Below are positions 59,622 through 64,000 of a stretch of 64,000 nt of DNA, piece after piece. The translations under genes were made by a program, and so were the position numbers. Source of the stretch: Nymphaea colorata. Its lineage: Eukaryota > Streptophyta > Magnoliopsida > Nymphaeales > Nymphaeaceae. The notes below the pieces were generated by a model, which worked only from the letters and a program-made list of their open reading frames with translations, did not search any database and was not told where the DNA came from. The stretch spans positions 3,033,544 to 3,097,543 of the forward strand of contig NC_045151.1 of NCBI RefSeq assembly GCF_008831285.2. Direction: 5' to 3'. Position 1 is the stretch's first letter. Every line of letters begins with the position of its first letter.

Positions 59622-62273
59622 TCAAGGGTGGAATGTGTAATATTGCTTTTCATGGTACATGATGTGCAATATTGCATTTGGAAAATCTGATTGATTTTCA
59701 TCCCTAATTATGACAACAACAAAAAAGAAAAAGCCTCTCTTTGTAACCCCATATATCTACAGTTGCAAATTTCTTCATTCTGTGGGCTTCTTTTCTGCAA
59801 AGTGCAAACAAATGCATGTTATATGCTTGCTGGCAGACCAGTACCAGTGAGAGAAGACCATGGATTAAGGTGTACGTTACTCTTGCTGAAACTCTCAATA
59901 CAATAACAAAACATCACCAGCCGGAATCCACTAGATCTTGAAAGCATCTTTAATAATTTCTTGTTGAAATTTTTTCCAATGACCCATTATCTTTCTTACA
60001 GTTTTCCTCTTTTACAGATTCTGAAATGCATAATATTGTTTTCTTAATTTGTTTTATTTCGTTGATAATTTCACAACTAGGTTTGGTGTAAATGTATTTA
60101 AGGGCAATTCTAGTATGGTTGCGGCCCTTTATTGGAAACGATGCAGATGGATCTAATAGAAGAGAAAAGTGACCACTGAGGCAAGTATTGCATGTGTATG
60201 TTTTATGGTCCTTTGTAAGTGTGTTTATCCTTCCCTCCATTGGTCCAGGACTGTTTTTGGTGCCTTGGAGTTCGGTGTTCTTCCTTTTTACAGTGCAAAA
60301 ATTTAATGTCATGAAGGTTTGAAAGGAAAACTAGCCGTTTACCACCAACCTATCGGGAATTTTTTTTGCTTGAAGATATAGTCCTCTTATGCATTCAATA
60401 AAAAATAAGAGGCCTTAGGTGTACTATGCATGTTGCATAAGTTCTTAAATAAAGCCGCTGCAGTGTATTATCTTTTCAGTGGTTGTTGCGCAATAGTTAA
60501 AAACTATTTCTAGTCTTCTTTCCAGTTGTTGGATCATCATTATCATCTTCAACTCTTATATCGCCTATGGGAATTTGCCTTTATTCCATTGTCTTCCTTG
60601 CCTAGAAGTGCAAGGAATTGTGCGTAAACTCTGGTTTATTTACTTCTACCTGTTCATCAGCTTTCCCTTCTTTAGTACATGAGTTACATACGTGATATTC
60701 ATTACTATGAGAAGAATGGACAATAGTTGGGAGTGTTCAGTAGTGTAACAAATGTTTTTTGGTTTAGATGCATAGGATAGTGACATTATGTTACTGTTCC
60801 CAAACGGCCCCGTAGAAGAATGAGCTAAAATATGAACGCATAGAGGCTGCCCAAATTAGCATCATGTGTTTCTTGCTGAGAGTTTGGAAAGGCTTCCCAA
60901 CTTCAACAAAAGGAAGGGATATGTGCCAACAAATTTACACAAGAATCATAGTGGGGAGCTATTGAACAAGAAGAAACAAAAACTCAATGAACGTTGGTGG
61001 AAGCATGAACTTGGAAAAAAAAAAAAAAAAGCAAAGTCACATTGTAATGCTTTAGCTGTTGAAAGTTAAGTAGCTTCGCTTGCGACTGCCCTGAGGCAAA
61101 TGAGGTACATATTACCAGTATTTTATATAGTTTTTTTCATATTTCTAGCAATATTCCGATTGTTGAATTTCATCCTTTTTGGAATGTTGACTTAGGAGTG
61201 ACAAACTGTGTAGCAAAGAACCGTAATGCATTTATATGTCAAATATTAGAAGATACCAGCATGACCTTATCATTGCTTAATGTTTTATGCATACTGGATG
61301 TAAAAATAAAACGCGTTTTTGTTTCTACTTTTCAAGGGTGGAATGTGTAACATTGCTTTTCAGGGTACATGATGTGCAATATGGCATTTGGAAAATCTGA
61401 TTGATTTTTATCCCTAATTATGACGACAACAACAAAAAAGAAAAAGCCTCTCTTTTGAACCCCATATCTACAGTTACAAACTTCTTCATTCTGCGGGCTT
61501 CTTTTCTGCAAAGTGCAAAGAAATGCATGTTATATGCTTGTTGACAGACCAGTACCGGTGACAGATGACCATGGATTAAGGTGTACGTTACTCTTGCTGA
61601 AACTCTCGATACAATAACAAAACATCACCAGCCGGAATCCATTAGATCTTGAAAGCATCTTTAATAATTTCTTGTTGAAATTTTTGCCAGTGAACCATTA
61701 TCTTTCTTAGTCTTCCTCTTTTACAGATTCTGAGATGCATAATATTGTTTTTTTAATTTATTTTATTTTGTTGATAATTTCACAACTAGGTTTGGTGTAC
61801 ATTTATTTAAAGGCAATTATAGTATGGTTGCGGCCCTTTCTTGGAAAGGATGCTGATGGATCTAATAGAGAAGAGAAAAGTGACCACCGAGGCAAGTATT
61901 CCATGGGTATGTTCTTTCTACGATGCTTAAGATGGTCCTTTTTAAGTGCATTTATTGTTTACTTTTTTGTTTGAAGGCTGATGCTTCCTTCCCTACCCCT
62001 ATTGGTTCAGGACTGTTTTGGACCTTTGGTGCCTCGGGGTTTGGTGTTCTTCCAAAAATTTAATGTCATAAGAGTTTGAAAGGAAAACTAAATGAAGATA
62101 TAGTCCTCTTGTGCACTCAATAAAAAATAAGAGGTCTTAGGTGTACTATGTATGTTGCATAAGTTCTTAAATAAAGCCGCTGCACTGTATTATCTTTTCG
62201 GTTGTTGCCCAATAGTTAAAAATTAATTCTAGTCTTCTTTCCAGTTGTTGGATCATCATTATCATCTTCAACT
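59622..62273. repeat. 0.94-kb direct repeat pair around 0.77 kb of unique DNA
   Basis: 59622-60558 and 61332-62273 are highly similar throughout, from TTTCAAGGGTGGAATGTGTAA to ATCATCATTATCATCTTCAACTC. The arrangement resembles short LTRs, but I see neither a primer-binding site nor a polypurine tract. The spacer (60559-61331) contains a basic, Lys-rich open frame ending at 61069 (LNERWWKHELGKKKKKAKSH) preceded by an AG acceptor-like site at 60858-60859, possibly a gene or retrocopy fragment that I cannot name. Confidence 0.75.
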
Positions 62274-63346
62274 CCAGTTGTTGGACTAAAAAACCGACTA
62301 CAAATGAAACTCTAAACGTCTTTGTATAGCATAAAGTATCTTCAGTATTAAGCCTGTCAAAGTGACTTTTATAAAGCCTGTCAAAGTATTAAGTATTTGA
62401 AAAATGTTAAAGAAATCATATACATATAATATGCACACACACACATGTATAAGGTAAATGTCAGACCACTTAGGTAAGAAACAAAAATCAAATATTCAAG
62501 CACATTTTGCAATCTAACTTTATCGATGGGATCTTAGAGTGACTTGATGCGAAACATGTATAGATATCATATTTCAATATAATAATGTTTTTATTAATGA
62601 CCAGAAAATGAACGACTCTAACATCAAAATTTTGATAATAAAAAGATTAACCTTTTAACAGGGCTTGAAGTCTAAGGACTGAGGCAACCAAATTCGTCAA
62701 TTGACTACCCAATCAATCCTACTAACTCAAGACCGATACTTTGTGCACCTCATGACAAGTTCAGACCTTTGTCTCGCTTAATATGCACTGGCTAGTTCAT
62801 GCTGGATACATCAATCAAACATAAAACCGTTACTGAAGTCAAACTGATTGACGAGCTCAAGGCTCACATGTTACCTCGTGCTGCTTTTTGATCCATTGAT
62901 TCATTCATTAAGCCTACGCCACGGCTCACCTATGTTCAACCCCTTGCCTAGGACGACTCTACCTTTGCCTGAGCTTCAACCCATTGATTAGCAAATCTAA
63001 AGTTAACCCAAAACGGCGAATCTCCCATGTAGTCCGCAAGCTTCAGTTTCTGACCAGCAGAGTATTCATTTCTAAAACCCAGTGACTGGAACATCTTTGG
63101 TGCATTGGAGCACAAAAACACACACATACAATTACATGTGTGTACATGCGTCCCATGCACTGGATATGAGAGAGAGAGACATAGAAGAGGGAGCAGAGAC
63201 AGAGAGAGAGAGCAAAGCAAAATACTACCAGACAAGCTATAATGCTTTCTTCTGTTGTCTCGATTCCAGCCTCTACAAATGGTGCGAGGGGAGTGACTAT
63301 ACAAGAGGGCAAGATAAAAATAGGTAAGCAGCGGAAAGTACATGCA
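62274..63346. other. Intergenic DNA and probable 3' end of the TLC gene
   Basis: No credible coding exon. The part adjoining 63346 is probably the 3' untranslated region of the minus-strand TLC gene and contains GA- and CA-rich simple sequence (about 63115-63215). Confidence 0.4.
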
Positions 63347-63646
63347 TTAATCGGTTTGCTGTCTCTTTGCCAGTATCTTCTTCAGGCCTTTTAGTATCTT
63401 CCCAAACCACATGAGGTTCATGACAGCCAGGGCAAAAGGAACTACAAATACCAGAAAGAAACCAAAGAAAAACATCTGCTTGACCTGTCAATGACAAATA
63501 GCTTGATCAACAACGGCAGAAAAGCAAAAAAGCAAAAAAAAAAGATAATGCTAGCGTTAATTCTCAATGGGCATAAGAGTTGTTACCTGATAATAGTGCA
63601 AATAAACATGGTGGTATATGTATCCAAACAAGAGAATTCGAGCTAT
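63347..63646 (-). CDS. TLC-domain membrane protein, last two exons (5' part outside window)
   Basis: Two exons on the minus strand: 63587-63646 (20 codons, IARILLFGYIYHHVYLHYYQ) and 63347-63484 (45 codons and stop). They are joined in phase 0 by good AG and GTAACA sites. The second reads VKQMFFFGFFLVFVVPFALA, a transmembrane segment, then MNLMWFGKILKGLKKILAKRQ, a short basic tail. This is the C-terminus typical of TRAM-LAG1-CLN8 (TLC) domain proteins of the TMEM56/TLCD4 type, ER-type multi-pass proteins linked to lipid handling; the specific substrate is unknown. No further upstream exon could be recognised between 63647 and the window end, so the bulk of the protein lies to the right. Confidence 0.75.
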
Positions 63647-64000
63647 CTGCATAATTATATTCATTTATGTTAAATCCAAATGGAGAGCTGCTGCCGTATG
63701 AGGGAATGGTTAAATGATTTTATGAAGAGTAAGCATTTGAATGGGATTGTCATTCCAAAATGTTTTGTTTAACATTGGGTAACATAAGCACCCTCTGATC
63801 TACTCTCTAAAGCCAAGAACCTTGCATGACTTTCTGGAAGGATGGATTGCTAGAAGGGAATGGCTAAACAAGCATGTTGTACTCAAACTAGCAACCACTT
63901 TAAGGAAAATAAACACCAAGCAACTCTGCCGCACATTTACCTAAAGCACCTCTAAAAGTGTACTGCAAATTTATGTGACTAAGTTGTAGAAAGCTGCAGC

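Noticed and set aside
59950..60312. A 120-codon minus-strand frame
   Set aside because: It lies inside the left direct repeat, is not preserved in the near-identical right copy, and shows no family motif.

Overview
The window is nuclear DNA of a flowering plant. The evidence is an intronless PLS-class DYW pentatricopeptide gene, plant-type genes with small exons and kilobase introns, an AGO2/3-clade Argonaute, LTR retroelements, MITEs and tRNA-derived SINEs. No bacterial, organellar or viral gene organisation is visible. The sequence alone does not fix the species.

Layout. 1-9.9 kb is retroelement DNA: a 188-bp hAT-type MITE, an unidentified GC-rich repetitive block (about 1.06-3.9 kb), then four related LTR-like segments, two in plus orientation (4447-6444 and 7531-9650) and two inverted fragments (about 3950-4335 and 9651-9931). 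A 329-codon ORF of unknown function lies between the two plus copies. At 10216-12153 (+) is a DYW-type PPR gene, followed by a decayed tandem copy of its own 3' end. At 14335-14806 (-) are the last two exons of a TIM14/PAM18 J-like protein. A ten-exon SWAP70-type PH plus coiled-coil gene spans 19821-32210 (-); its junctions were traced by hand and give a continuous 486-aa frame. Its introns hold a dead Ty1/copia element and a Mutator-type MITE.

36-57.5 kb is a tandem segmental duplication of an AGO2/3-like Argonaute gene, minus strand. Copy 1 (36723-42079, three exons, 1131 aa) is intact with a D-D-D catalytic triad. Copy 2 (51474-55308) keeps an intact PIWI exon but has a net 5-bp insertion that breaks the frame in exon 2. 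The upstream flank was duplicated as well, and part of it was tandemly repeated again between the genes. The right arm (57-63 kb) is repeats: two or three tRNA-derived SINEs, MITEs and a 0.94-kb direct repeat. At the right edge are the last two exons of a TLC-domain membrane protein (-) whose 5' part lies outside the window.

The genes do not form a pathway; this is ordinary plant gene space. The most notable features are the Argonaute pair (minisatellite-expanded N-terminus, intronic hairpin, one broken copy), the PPR gene whose terminal DYW reads GYW while its dead duplicate still reads DYW, and the inverted LTR arrangement around an unidentified ORF. I found no CRISPR array, no convincing canonical tRNA or rRNA gene, and nothing I would call a wholly new biological system. 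Exon junctions are hand predictions from GT/AG and frame continuity and were not tested against transcripts.
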